From Coxiellaceae bacterium (lineage in GTDB: Bacteria > Pseudomonadota > Gammaproteobacteria > GCA-013414725): a DNA stretch of 11,960 bases. The stretch's first letter is position 1. Each line of letters begins with the position of its first letter. Under the pieces are notes generated by a model. That model did no database searches, was not told the origin of the DNA, and saw only the letters and a program-made list of their open reading frames with translations. The stretch is taken from the NCBI GenBank assembly GCA_013414725.1, contig CP058706.1, forward strand, positions 1,713,683 to 1,725,642, given 5' to 3'. Shown here piece by piece: positions 1 to 7,049 of this stretch. The position numbers were made by a program, and so were the translations under genes.

Positions 1-165
1 AAAGGCAAGTGGGTCAAAGTAACGGGTTGGTCTGGCGTTGAAGATGCCCATCAAGAAATTCAAGCTAGCATTAAACGTTACGGTGCCCAAGCGCAAAAGC
101 ATTGGCAGATGCTTAATTGTTTTTTAAATGAAAAAGGAAGGCCAGTGCCTTCCTTTCTTATATAA
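1..165 (+). CDS. 3' end of an unrecognised protein (5' partial)
   Basis: Frame 1 is open from the first base and ends at TAA 163-165. It reads KGKWVKVTGWSGVEDAHQEI and continues through a lysine- and glutamine-rich helix with a tryptophan (QKHWQMLN). I do not recognise the family. The other two plus frames stop early in the interval, so frame 1 is the coding one. The end is uncertain. The last 11 codons run straight through the perfect hairpin at 133-156, which is unusual. If the T6 run at 120-125 has lost one base, as many runs here seem to have, the protein would end NCFFK with a TGA at 129-131, just before the hairpin. I prefer that shorter end, but the sequence as given supports 163-165. 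Confidence 0.6.
   Translation, partial: KGKWVKVTGWSGVEDAHQEIQASIKRYGAQAQKHWQMLNCFLNEKGRPVPSFLI
133..156. terminator. Bidirectional hairpin terminator between convergent genes
   Basis: A perfect 10-bp stem (AAAGGAAGGC / GCCTTCCTTT) encloses a 4-base CAGT loop. On the minus strand the stem runs directly into TTTTTCATTT, a good U-tract for ending the STAND gene (stop at 211). On the plus strand it is followed by the poorer CTTATAT and would end the upstream gene. It lies between two converging genes, as expected for a shared terminator. Confidence 0.7.
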
Positions 166-210
166 AACTATTTTCGATGGTCGTTGTTTGCCCCGCATTT
201 GTTTTGGGTC

Positions 211-1155
211 TTACTGAAGGTAAGAAAAATTTTGCCGGGTTTTTAATCTTCTTTTGATAGATTCACGTTCAACTACAGTCAGCTCTATTTTGAACAATTT
301 TAGCCGGTTAATATGTTCTTGAGTGTTTCGCGCCAATGTCGGTTGTGCTTGTAGAGCAGATAGCGCTTGATCAATAAAATTTTGAGCTGTTTTGTAGTCC
401 TTTTGTAAATAATGTACTTCGGCAATGCTTTCTAAGTTAAGTGCAAGCCAGATAAAGTTGCCTTGGCCAGCGTTCAATAAAACCCTTGCTTTAGAAAAAT
501 AATCGATTGCCATAGCAAGGCAATATTGAACTGCCATTTTTTGTGTAAATTGCAAAAATATTTTTGCCATGTCTTTATAGACCCAACCAAAACTAATTAA
601 ATTGATCGCAATAAGAGTATGTTTTTCGCCATAAATCGCCGTATCATACGGCATTTTACGTTGTAAAACCTCTATGGCATCGTTGTACCTGCCGCTGCTG
701 TTATATAACCAAATCAGATGGTGGTTGTCTAATGTCTCAATTTTACTTAACCATCGGATAGCATTGTGTTGGTCTTGCAGTTGATAATAATGGCCACCTA
801 AAAAACAGCAAACAGCAGCAAACGATGGTTCGCTAAGTGAAGCTGTATTTGCCCATGTTTCTAGAGTTTGAATCGCATCAGAATAAGTTTTGTTGGATTT
901 ACTATGTTGCAATATCCGTTCAATACAATCACTGTCGAGAATGTCATGCTCAATCAACAACGTTATTTGTTTAATAAAAAATGTGTCTGATAATGTATCT
1001 TCGATGTTACGACTGGTTAATGTTAAAGCATTATCAAGATAGGAAAAATAAGTATCTTTGCTATTACGTAAATCTCTGGAAGCTTTGCAAAGCAAGCAGT
1101 AAATTGTTTGTAGTTTATTTGAATCTTTTTCAGGAAAATTGAGTTCAATGGCCAA
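211..1155 (-). CDS. TPR-repeat C-terminal segment of the STAND protein
   Basis: This is the longest open fragment (314 codons) of the gene. It consists of paired helices in TPR-like register. Recognisable helix pairs include FLGGHYYQLQDQHNAIRWLS, LYNSSGRYNDAIEVLQ, MAIDYFSKARVLLNAGQ and LESIAEVHYLQKDYKTAQNF. The small/aromatic/alanine pattern (Y..A...) is typical of TPRs. In STAND proteins this part is the ligand-sensing or autoinhibitory end. The apparent ATG at 1155 is internal: protein continues upstream as AKILLEKQLAIELNFPEKDS once one T is restored in the T4 run at 1159-1162. It is not a separate gene, because no ribosome binding site precedes it. Confidence 0.8.
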   Translation of the reverse strand: MAIELNFPEKDSNKLQTIYCLLCKASRDLRNSKDTYFSYLDNALTLTSRNIEDTLSDTFFIKQITLLIEHDILDSDCIERILQHSKSNKTYSDAIQTLETWANTASLSEPSFAAVCCFLGGHYYQLQDQHNAIRWLSKIETLDNHHLIWLYNSSGRYNDAIEVLQRKMPYDTAIYGEKHTLIAINLISFGWVYKDMAKIFLQFTQKMAVQYCLAMAIDYFSKARVLLNAGQGNFIWLALNLESIAEVHYLQKDYKTAQNFIDQALSALQAQPTLARNTQEHINRLKLFKIELTVVERESIKRRLKTRQNFSYLQ

Positions 1156-1996
1156 TTGTTTTCCAATAAAATTTTAGCAGTTTTAGCATCAAAAGCATGA
1201 GAATTTAAGAATTTTGCTAGTGTTGCCAAAAGTCGGTATATTGCCGGCGTAAAATCAATAAGGGTGAATTGGCCAATAAACCATGGTAATTTTCTGAAAA
1301 GTTAAGTGCTAGCGGCAATAGCAGATAAGCTTGGTCAATTTTTTAGGTCAGTTCGGATTGGTGTCTTAAAAAATGAGTCATCGCCATTAAAAGCTTGCCT
1401 AGTAGAGTTGGCTCATTAATTTGATCTGTTAATAAAGCCAATAATGTTGTTTGCAGGTGAGCAGGAATTGAAATAGTGTTTTTTCTAAATTGACTAAATC
1501 CCATTTTTGAGTTCTTGAATTTGATTTTCAAGCAAGCTTTTCGTTAATTGATTTTGGTATAGTTCAAAAACAAGAGGTTGCGGTAGGCTTTTACCGTTGG
1601 CCAACAAACAATAATACAATAGTTCTGTTGTGCCTGGTAAATTTTGATTTAACATATCTAATATTATTTTCAATAAGTTTTTATTAAGGCAGATTCATTT
1701 TTTCAGTCGGCTTGTTAGGTAAATCAATGCAATCGATGCCGTTTAAGCGGACAAAATCACGTAGCTGTGATAAGACAGATAATGATCTGATTTTGAACTG
1801 TTGAATAATCTGAGTCAGTTTTTCAAGCTCATTTGGTTGAAGTGAGAGTTTTAATGAGGAAAAAAACTGTTCAATTTCATGTGATGACATGTCAATAAAG
1901 TTAATGACTTGGGCTTTTGGCCATTGGATGTTAGATGAGAATTTTGGTATAAAAATGACGTGACCACCTTTTCAGGTAAAATTGATTTAATGTCAT
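1156..1996 (-). other. Segment linking NB-ARC to the TPRs (winged-helix-like and helical), split by several frameshifts
   Basis: The coding path uses the pieces at 1684-1890, 1343-1531 and 1023-1229 plus unannotated stretches between them. After VIFIPKFSS it reads INFIDMSSHEIEQFFSSLKL, then a helical stretch SVLSQLRDFVRLNG, then LLYYCLLANGKSLPQPLVFE, which resembles the small helical or winged-helix part after NB-ARC. It then continues LVNLEKNTISIPAHLQTTLL and DQINEPTLLGKLLMAMTHFL. Frame changes are needed at T4 1969-1972, T6 1698-1703, T5 1678-1682, T5 1504-1508, T6 1479-1484 and A4 1228-1231. TAA 1343-1345 is in frame and abuts T6 1339-1344. The domain assignment after NB-ARC rests on position and helical pattern only. 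Confidence 0.55.
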
Positions 1997-2386
1997 CTAA
2001 TGCTGCGGCATCATCAATGACGAGCAGCCAAGGCGCATTTTCGTCAACCAATGCCGTATATTTTCTTTGCATTGCTCTAGTGATGATGTAGGCTCGAATC
2101 CTAGACTGATTGCTAGACGTTTAATATGCGCTTCTTCTTGATTAGGGTCACTGGCATTGAGCCAGCCGCAAAAGCGGTAATTCAATTTGAATTTGGTAAT
2201 ATAGTTCGCGAAAAATTGAGTTTTCCCTGAATTTGGTCGGCCTTCGCAGATTATAAATTGTGTTGCTGTGTTTTCTGTGGGCTGCTTCAAGCAAGCGCTC
2301 AAGTTGTTGGTCATGTTCTCTCTGGCAATAAAATCTGTCATCAACGGCGGTAGATTAAATTCATGGCAAACATACACTGGTTGCAC
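1997..2386 (-). CDS. NB-ARC nucleotide-binding segment (Walker A)
   Basis: The fragment begins PVYVCHEFNLPPLMTDFIARE, the usual lead-in to NB-ARC (LP..F.GRE). It continues QFIICEGRPNSGKTQFFANY, an exact P-loop GxxxxGKT, followed by the aromatic-rich FCGWLNASDPNQEEAHIKRL seen in bacterial NB-ARC. Its last codons (after HWLT, about 2041) are out of frame. With one base restored in T4 2038-2041 the protein continues KNAPWLLVIDDAAALDDI, the Walker B/kinase-2 strand, found in the overlapping fragment at 1851-2072. This is the ATPase switch of the STAND protein. The ATG at 2386 is internal, since the upstream frame joins through T5 2389-2393. Confidence 0.85.
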   Translation of the reverse strand: MQPVYVCHEFNLPPLMTDFIARENMTNNLSACLKQPTENTATQFIICEGRPNSGKTQFFANYITKFKLNYRFCGWLNASDPNQEEAHIKRLAISLGFEPTSSLEQCKENIRHWLTKMRLGCSSLMMPQH

Positions 2387-2422
2387 ACTTTTTCTAATTC
2401 AATCCACAAATTATTGAATGTT

Positions 2423-2923
2423 TCATTGAGGACGCCGATTTGATAAATTTTTGAATGATTTTTTCAATAAGCCAATATAACCATTTTGCACTAATGAAAC
2501 TGGTGCAAAGCTTCTTACAGCGCCAGGCATCGTTTCCTCTTCATCAGTGACGGTCAGGGTGATTGGGATTAAAACATGTTCTTTATCTTGGCGCATTTTC
2601 TGAATATATTCAGCATATTCATTACAAACACCGCGAATATTTGTGGCAAATTTAGCTTGCATAGTACGGTCGCAAATGACGATGGTATTGCCAGTTTGTT
2701 GAATTTTATCTTTCATAAAGCCATATAATGGATGGCCGCAGCCACTCGTTAATCGATCAAGTTCAACATGTGCGCCGGCTGTTACTAAATCTCTGCCTAA
2801 ATATTCCACAAATTTGATTGTCCACTTTTCCTCCGGAATTGATTCCATAGGCCAAGCATGACTAATGAATACTCCAGTTTGTATGAATTGATTGGCCTGG
2901 CAAAATTGATGGGTCGCTTGCAA
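2423..2923 (-). CDS. TIR (SEFIR-like) domain segment
   Basis: This is an open stretch of 166 codons. GVFISHAWPM is the first TIR strand and box 1, followed by KWTIKFVEYLGRDLVTAGAH and VELD (helix A, strand B), DKIQQTGNTIVICDRTMQAK (strand C), and GVCNEYAEYIQKMRQ. The glutamate of CNEY (about residue 445 of the full protein) sits where TIR NADases carry the catalytic Glu. HVLIPITLTV is a later strand. This TIR subtype (FIS.AWP ... VCxE) is familiar from TIR/TPR proteins of Legionellales. The domain lies before NB-ARC, as in plant TIR-NB-LRR proteins. The fragment's terminal residues after YIGLLKK are out of frame. Confidence 0.85.
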   Translation of the reverse strand: MQATHQFCQANQFIQTGVFISHAWPMESIPEEKWTIKFVEYLGRDLVTAGAHVELDRLTSGCGHPLYGFMKDKIQQTGNTIVICDRTMQAKFATNIRGVCNEYAEYIQKMRQDKEHVLIPITLTVTDEEETMPGAVRSFAPVSLVQNGYIGLLKKSFKNLSNRRPQ

Positions 2924-3100
2924 GGTTTTTTCAGTAATTCTGAGCTAGTATCTGATTGATGTAATGCTTGTTGTAACAAATAAGCTTCTTGTTCTTTTCC
3001 GGTATCATATGGGTGTTTGCTAATGTTTTTCTGAATTGACTTATATGGTTTTTAATGCTCTCCAATTTTTGAAATATAGGCTTTAGATTCAATGATCTTC

Positions 3101-3496
3101 CTATATGGACTTCGCAAAAATAGATAATATTATTGATTTGATACTCAACTTCCGATAGTACATCATGATTATTCTCATGGTCAGCATTACGTTTTTTAAA
3201 AGCATGCGATGCAGTTGATTGGCAGTATTGGTGACATTAATTTCGGTAAGCTTGGGTTGTAAATCTTGCAGTTCCGGATTGGCCAAAATGTCTAGCAATT
3301 GTTTGGTTTCATCAGTAAGCTGTGTCAATAATTGTTGATTAGGCGATTGTGATGGAGGTTTTGCTATAGGATCTATTGAATTCATGCTTGAATTAATTGA
3401 CTTATTGCGCCAATCAACTGCAATTTTCTTTATACTGAATGCAGTCATGTTTTCGAAAAGAATGGTTTCATAACGATTGCTAGAAACAATACGCAC
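3101..3496 (-). CDS. Helical linker segment of the STAND protein
   Basis: No known domain is recognised. The coding part, upstream of T6 3192-3197, reads VRIVSSNRYETILFENMTAF, then a proline/serine hinge (DPIAKPPSQSPNQQ), then long amphipathic helices (QLLTQLTDETKQLLDILANP and INVTNTANQLHRML). After the T6 run this frame becomes an improbable methionine- and isoleucine-rich tail. Restoring one base gives KKRNADHENNHDVLSEVEYQ and a continuous helix into the TIR domain. It is probably a spacer between the N-terminal beta domain and TIR. The ATG at 3496 is internal, because the upstream frame (EVSLDRRITNTAPVRIVS) joins through T5 3538-3542. Confidence 0.6.
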   Translation of the reverse strand: MRIVSSNRYETILFENMTAFSIKKIAVDWRNKSINSSMNSIDPIAKPPSQSPNQQLLTQLTDETKQLLDILANPELQDLQPKLTEINVTNTANQLHRMLLKNVMLTMRIIMMYYRKLSIKSIILSIFAKSI

Positions 3497-3741
3497 GGGA
3501 GCAGTATTAGTAATTCGTCGATCTAGGCTAACTTCGGTTTTTCTTGTATTTTCTCAACATTGTCATCGAAATGTAATCGACATAGGCCGGATAAATCATT
3601 TTTCAAAAGTCGAGTAGTAGAGATTCCTTGCCTTGATATAGATAAAATTCTTGATTTTGGTTTATTGCAGGAAAACTACCGATGAGCATTTTTCAAAGCC
3701 TTGAGCATTTTCACGGTATCTAATCAAGTGGCAGTCTCGAT

Positions 3742-3945
3742 CTATGCAAAAATATCAAGTATTCCTTGGCTATTGACAATGGCTGTGAATTGGCAGTAGT
3801 CCCAATCAGGTATATGGTAGCTAATCTGGTCAGAGCTATGAGCGTTAATCATGTATTTTTCACAGATTAAATTACCATCGACAATATAAAGAAAGTAGTG
3901 ATAAGAGGGATGATTCTTGATTATTTTCATTTTGAGTTTCTGCAT
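3742..3945 (-). CDS. N-terminal segment of the STAND protein, lectin-propeller-like
   Basis: The true start is probably the ATG at 3945, which has AAGGA 7 bases upstream. A second in-frame ATG at 3960 and further upstream codons lack a good box. The segment is beta-rich, with YFLYIVDGNLICEKY, a tryptophan-containing loop (IPDWDYCQ), and then FTAIVNSQGILDIF. Adding one base at A5 3748-3752 extends it as CIDRDCHLIRYREN. The pattern 'vvNsdGrLdvFcidrDchLirY' resembles a blade of PLL/tectonin-like beta-propellers (GRLEVF...DG.L.H.WQ). A further similar strand pair follows (QEFYLYQGKESLLLDFL). The propeller assignment is a motif-level guess. As given, the ORF ends after LDIFA. Confidence 0.55.
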   Translation of the reverse strand: MQKLKMKIIKNHPSYHYFLYIVDGNLICEKYMINAHSSDQISYHIPDWDYCQFTAIVNSQGILDIFA

Positions 3946-3952
3946 GGAACTT

Positions 3953-3957
3953 TCCTT
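3953..3957 (-). promoter_or_regulatory. Ribosome binding site deciding the STAND start
   Basis: AAGGA on the minus strand is 7 bases from the ATG at 3945. The alternative ATG at 3960 has no comparable purine box. Confidence 0.6.
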
Positions 3958-3962
3958 CATGT

Positions 3963-4011
3963 GATTACTTGTAATCCTAGAGTTTGGCAAAATCACCGTA
4001 ACTTTTACGGT
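3963..4011. promoter_or_regulatory. Two perfect dyads in the divergent promoter region
   Basis: Only 129 bases separate the two divergent starts (3945 minus, 4075 plus). Within them are GATTAC-TT-GTAATC (3963-3976) and ACCGTAA-CTT-TTACGGT (3995-4011), both without mismatches. The centres are about 33 bases apart, roughly three helical turns. This placement suits a regulator that controls both genes, though no regulator gene is visible nearby. No clear -35/-10 pair could be assigned with confidence. Confidence 0.45.
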
Positions 4012-4062
4012 AAAAATCTAAGGGTTGGCTCAGTAAAATGCAAGCTTTGATTTTAATCTTAT

Positions 4063-4066
4063 AGGA
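4063..4066 (+). promoter_or_regulatory. Ribosome binding site of the giant gene
   Basis: AGGA is 8 bases before the ATG at 4075 and supports that start. Confidence 0.6.
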
Positions 4067-4074
4067 ATTTTCCC

Positions 4075-4815
4075 ATGCCCGAACAAATGCCAGGTCGTGA
4101 ACAATCGAATGATAATCAACTAGGCCGTCAGATCTATGATCCAGTGGTTCACGCCGCGGATTTTGGCAATAGTGTGTGGACTGAAGCTATTGCTCATGGC
4201 CCTGACTATTTTGCTTTGCGTTTTATAACCAAAGGTTGGGTCTTTTCGTTAAAAGTGGCCAATCATATTTTGCATCAAGATCTTTCTACGCCTGCTGGGC
4301 AAGCTCTGTCTAAGGCAGCAGTTGAGACAGCTGCTAGCGAAACGGTTGCTTCTGGAATCAGTCATCTAGCTGGGCGGGCAATTGGCACACCAGCATGGTT
4401 AGCATTTGAGGCATTATGTTTATTTGGCAGTATTATTCGTCCTTATGAAAACTTTTATCTCCAGGAAATTCCTAATGATATGGCGAGACGTTTTCAAATA
4501 CCCGATGTTAGTGGTATTTCCCATGAGGGTAAACGAGAATTAGCACATATTTTGTTGTCATGTGACGCCGAAGATGCCATATCCGATTATAAAGCTAATT
4601 CGGCATATATTCCTGCGTCTATTAAGGCGGCTGATGGTAAAAATTTAATAGAATCTTATTTGACATTGGATCAGGCTGCGCATTTTATTGGTTATTTAAG
4701 TCAAATCGCTTCATCATGTGAGATGGAATATTGTTTGAGAAGTAAAAATAATAAGTTTTCAACGAAAAAATTGATGAATTTAAAAATGATAATAATCAAG
4801 AAAAATCAAGAATGA
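4075..4815 (+). CDS. N-terminal segment of the giant protein
   Basis: The segment starts MPEQMPGREQSNDNQLGRQI after a good ribosome binding site. It is rich in alanine and helix (STPAGQALSKAAVETAASET, AGRAIGTPAWLAFEALCLFG), with a mildly hydrophobic stretch near residues 104-124 that may touch membrane, and no cleavable signal peptide. The last 15 or so codons after NKFSTKK are out of frame. Restoring one A in A6 4765-4770 gives IDEFKNDNNQEK, one more in A5 4801-4805 gives IKNDLMEYKTAIAVATVTIF, and one T in T4 4862-4865 joins the next segment as FLRRSLLKNIAPEED. No homologous family is recognised. Confidence 0.7.
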   Translation: MPEQMPGREQSNDNQLGRQIYDPVVHAADFGNSVWTEAIAHGPDYFALRFITKGWVFSLKVANHILHQDLSTPAGQALSKAAVETAASETVASGISHLAGRAIGTPAWLAFEALCLFGSIIRPYENFYLQEIPNDMARRFQIPDVSGISHEGKRELAHILLSCDAEDAISDYKANSAYIPASIKAADGKNLIESYLTLDQAAHFIGYLSQIASSCEMEYCLRSKNNKFSTKKLMNLKMIIIKKNQE

Positions 4816-4881
4816 TTTGATGGAATATAAAACTGCTATTGCAGTGGCAACAGTAACAATATTTTCCTACGCCGCAGCCTA

Positions 4882-5634
4882 TTGAAAAATATTGCTCCTG
4901 AAGAAGATGTTTCTCCTGAAGAGATTAATGCTTTAATTCATTCCACTATTATTCAAAACGACTGTGCGGCGGCTGCGTTAGATTTATATAAGAATACAAA
5001 CCAAACACCTTATTGGCAAAACTTTTCATCTGCATTGTCCAATCATGTTTTACCTATTGTTACTTGTGCTAATATTTTAGCCGATGCATTTTATTCTTGG
5101 GAGCAAATTAAGCAGTCACGGCAAGATTTTTGTGCTTATAGAAATAGTCTAGTTGCTCAAGATGAAAATACATTGCATGCCTCAAAACACCGGTTATTTT
5201 TGGCCAATTACCAGCCACTCTCTTTGCCTTTATTGCGGCAGCAGATTTATGCAGATTGCTGCTATTCTACTTTCGAGCATATGGGAAATCAGAACAAGCG
5301 TATGGCCAGAATTGGCGATCAAATTTCGCAATCAATTAAATCCAATGAAAACATTATTAGCAGTTTTGATAAATTGAGTACTGCTGCTGAAAAACATGAA
5401 GCGAAAATGTTATATCATTTGGCGAAAATACGGAAAACACAGGCAAAGAGTGGCCCCAAAACTCTTGCGATTGGTTTTGCGGCGGCAGGCAGTTTAATTA
5501 CTGACCCTATTATGGGTGGGATTATATCTATCGGCTCATTGTTTTTTTATGGGAGTCAATCACGTAAGCTTAAAAAGCTCAAAATGAAATACAAAAACAT
5601 CAGCGGGCGTTTGAATCAAATAGTCGGGCATTAG
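4882..5634 (+). CDS. Segment with helices and a glycine-rich hydrophobic hairpin
   Basis: The apparent TTG start at 4882 is internal to the giant gene. The segment carries helices (PEEINALIHSTIIQNDCAAA, AYRNSLVAQDENTLHASKHR), an amphipathic stretch (IGDQISQSIKSNENIISSFD), and then a strongly hydrophobic, glycine-rich block (TLAIGFAAAGSLITDP, then GGIISIGSLFFYGS) long enough for a membrane hairpin broken at DP. A basic patch follows it (SRKLKKLKMKYKK), consistent with positive-inside topology. The final codons after KMKYK are out of frame, and A5 5593-5597 is the shift point. Confidence 0.65.
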   Translation: MKNIAPEEDVSPEEINALIHSTIIQNDCAAAALDLYKNTNQTPYWQNFSSALSNHVLPIVTCANILADAFYSWEQIKQSRQDFCAYRNSLVAQDENTLHASKHRLFLANYQPLSLPLLRQQIYADCCYSTFEHMGNQNKRMARIGDQISQSIKSNENIISSFDKLSTAAEKHEAKMLYHLAKIRKTQAKSGPKTLAIGFAAAGSLITDPIMGGIISIGSLFFYGSQSRKLKKLKMKYKNISGRLNQIVGH

Positions 5635-5687
5635 ACAACCTGGCTGACCATACGGAAAATCTACGGCAAGATTATAATGCTAATATT

Positions 5688-6098
5688 TTGTTGAAAAATA
5701 GTTTAGTTAGTACGTTGCTTGCAGAATTCCACGATCATGATCCTGATAAAGTTTTGCAAAAGGCAAAGGAAGCTCTTGATAGTAAAAAAGTAGACTTAGA
5801 AAATATAGATAATGACATTGCTAAATTGGCTGATGAGAGGCAAAAATTAGAAGATGAAAACAAAGCTAAAGATGAAGATATTAATTATCGTAATATGAAG
5901 ATTGCTTCTAATGCAAAAGATAAGCAAAAGCACATAGATGAGAGAGACAAATCGCAAGATATAAAAAATGAAAATGAGACAAAAATTATTGCTATTGATC
6001 GCGTAAAGGGATTATTGGGTCGTCAACGAGAAAGGGAGAAAAATCAATATGATGAAGATAAGGATTCTATAGAGAAGCAGGAAAAATTCGCTATATAA
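5688..6098 (+). CDS. Charged coiled-coil segment
   Basis: The in-frame coding stretch begins upstream near 5598 (HQRAFESNSRALDNLADHTE) and runs to about 6086. It is dominated by E, K, D, Q and N with heptad-like hydrophobics: KEALDSKKVDLENIDNDIAK, LADERQKLEDENKAKDEDIN, then a second charged stretch ending RQREREKNQYDEDKDSIEKQ. This is a long coiled coil, probably a stalk or oligomerisation element. It lies between two hydrophobic hairpins. The TTG at 5688 is internal. Confidence 0.7.
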   Translation: MLKNSLVSTLLAEFHDHDPDKVLQKAKEALDSKKVDLENIDNDIAKLADERQKLEDENKAKDEDINYRNMKIASNAKDKQKHIDERDKSQDIKNENETKIIAIDRVKGLLGRQREREKNQYDEDKDSIEKQEKFAI

Positions 6099-6127
6099 CC
6101 AGGGCCCGATGGGACACGCTTAATAAG

Positions 6128-6649
6128 TTGGCGGAGTCAAATGCACTGAATGATGACCAGAGGATGATGTTGCAGGGATTTTGTGATATACAAAATATCA
6201 TAGATCAAAGTTATTTGCCGTATGAAAGTGTAGCACAGAGTATTGGCTTACTTGGTCAGGAGCTGCAAGTGCGCGGTTATGGCAATTTTGTCACTTATGC
6301 TACTGTGGCAACCGCTACTTTAGAGTCTTTTAAATATAGTCAAATATTGTATAATGGTTTTTTTGAGTTTGTTAATAGAACTTTAAATGAAGCTACCGCT
6401 ACTTCAGATAAAGATGCTTGGGCTATTGTACAAGGATTTTTATCAGTACCGTTGATATTAACGGGGTTTCAGCCTGTATTTGGGATTGCATTGAGTTTGT
6501 TGCGGTTATACAACTGTTTTACTCCTATTGATCAAATAGCTGCTTTGTATGCTGATCCGAGATTTAATATTGAAACTGCTTATATAAAATTGTTATCCGA
6601 AAAACTGGATCAGCATACCGTTTATTTTAAAAATCTTAACCAGAATTGA
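6128..6649 (+). CDS. Segment with second hydrophobic hairpin
   Basis: It joins the coiled coil as EKIRYITRARWDTLNKLAES once A5 6082-6086 gains a base. It reads DIQNIIDQSYLPYESVAQSI, then helical and aromatic-rich sequence, then a hydrophobic pair AIVQGFLSVPLILTG and FGIALSLLRLYNCF, probably membrane-associated. After HTVYFK (6625-6633) the protein continues in another frame as ILTRIDEINSSVQSIRSQLN, a second short coiled coil reaching about 6800. This junction needs +2 or -1 bases, so it is one of three places where the step is not a simple single base. Confidence 0.6.
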   Translation: MAESNALNDDQRMMLQGFCDIQNIIDQSYLPYESVAQSIGLLGQELQVRGYGNFVTYATVATATLESFKYSQILYNGFFEFVNRTLNEATATSDKDAWAIVQGFLSVPLILTGFQPVFGIALSLLRLYNCFTPIDQIAALYADPRFNIETAYIKLLSEKLDQHTVYFKNLNQN

Positions 6650-7049
6650 TGAAATAAATAGCTCTGTGCAGAGTATTAGATCTCAATTGAACATGCTTGG
6701 TATTGAAAAATTGCAAGACCAAGTTGAACAAAAGAGTCACAATAGTTTTATTTCTCATATCAATGATACGTTGCGATTTGTCAAAGAAAAACTTTTGATT
6801 ATGTGAATTTTTGCATTTCGAAAAATAAATCGGTTCGGTAAATACTCTCGTAAGATGGTTCGTCTTTTGGAACGTCTGGCATCATCAGCTGAAGATGCGG
6901 CAAAAGAGGATTTAAATGGTATTTTGGAGATTAAATCCCAGCCATCTGGGCTTAATCTTGCCAGATATCATTTAGATTATATTGGTTATTTGACTTCAAA
7001 AAATACCAAATTTGCGTTTGCTTTACTCTATTTTATATATCAGCATTAA
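6650..7049 (+). other. Broken stretch of the giant gene with several closely spaced frame changes
   Basis: Frame 3 is open to TGA 6804-6806 and again after it, giving the start-containing piece at 6855-7049. The best reconstruction restores one base at A5 6787-6791 (KTFDYVNFCISK) and two at A5 6821-6825, continuing KINRFGKYSRKMVRLLERLA and ILEIKSQPSGLNLARYHLDY. It then restores one base at A6 6998-7003 and one at T4 7031-7034, which gives the hydrophobic CVCFTLFLYISINASRYF. A simpler alternative keeps frame 3 throughout with TGA as a true stop. The path here is less certain than elsewhere. Confidence 0.45.

Larger units (their letters stand above)
211..3945 (-). pseudogene. TIR / NB-ARC / TPR STAND protein, reconstructed across 18 apparent frameshifts
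   Basis: This is one long gene read as many fragments. Restoring one base at each of 18 A/T runs gives 1251 codons with a single in-frame TAA (1343-1345). The order is: a beta-rich, lectin-propeller-like N-terminus (residues 1 to about 115); a helical linker; a TIR domain (about 360-495) starting GVFISHAW; an NB-ARC ATPase with the preceding FIARE motif, Walker A GRPNSGKT (about 572-579) and Walker B LLVIDD (about 644-649); an RNBS-B-like VIFIPKFSS; a winged-helix-like region; and TPR repeats from about 937 to the end. Proteins of this build are STAND NTPases: the TPRs sense a ligand, NB-ARC oligomerises, and TIR signals, often by cleaving NAD. All shifts have the same sign and sit in homopolymers, so I think the gene is intact in the cell and broken by under-called runs. 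As deposited it must be called interrupted. The start at 3945 is chosen by its AAGGA box. A possible 3' shift in the T5/A5 run before the stop would extend it to about 158. Confidence 0.8.

Noticed and set aside
211..3945. Operon of about eight small independent minus-strand genes
   Set aside because: Only 3945 has a ribosome binding site. The fragments carry consecutive parts of one TIR/NB-ARC/TPR protein, and their frames follow a steady one-base step.
5153..5377. Plus ORF of 74 codons in another frame
   Set aside because: It is wholly inside the open segment 4882-5634, whose frame joins both neighbours.
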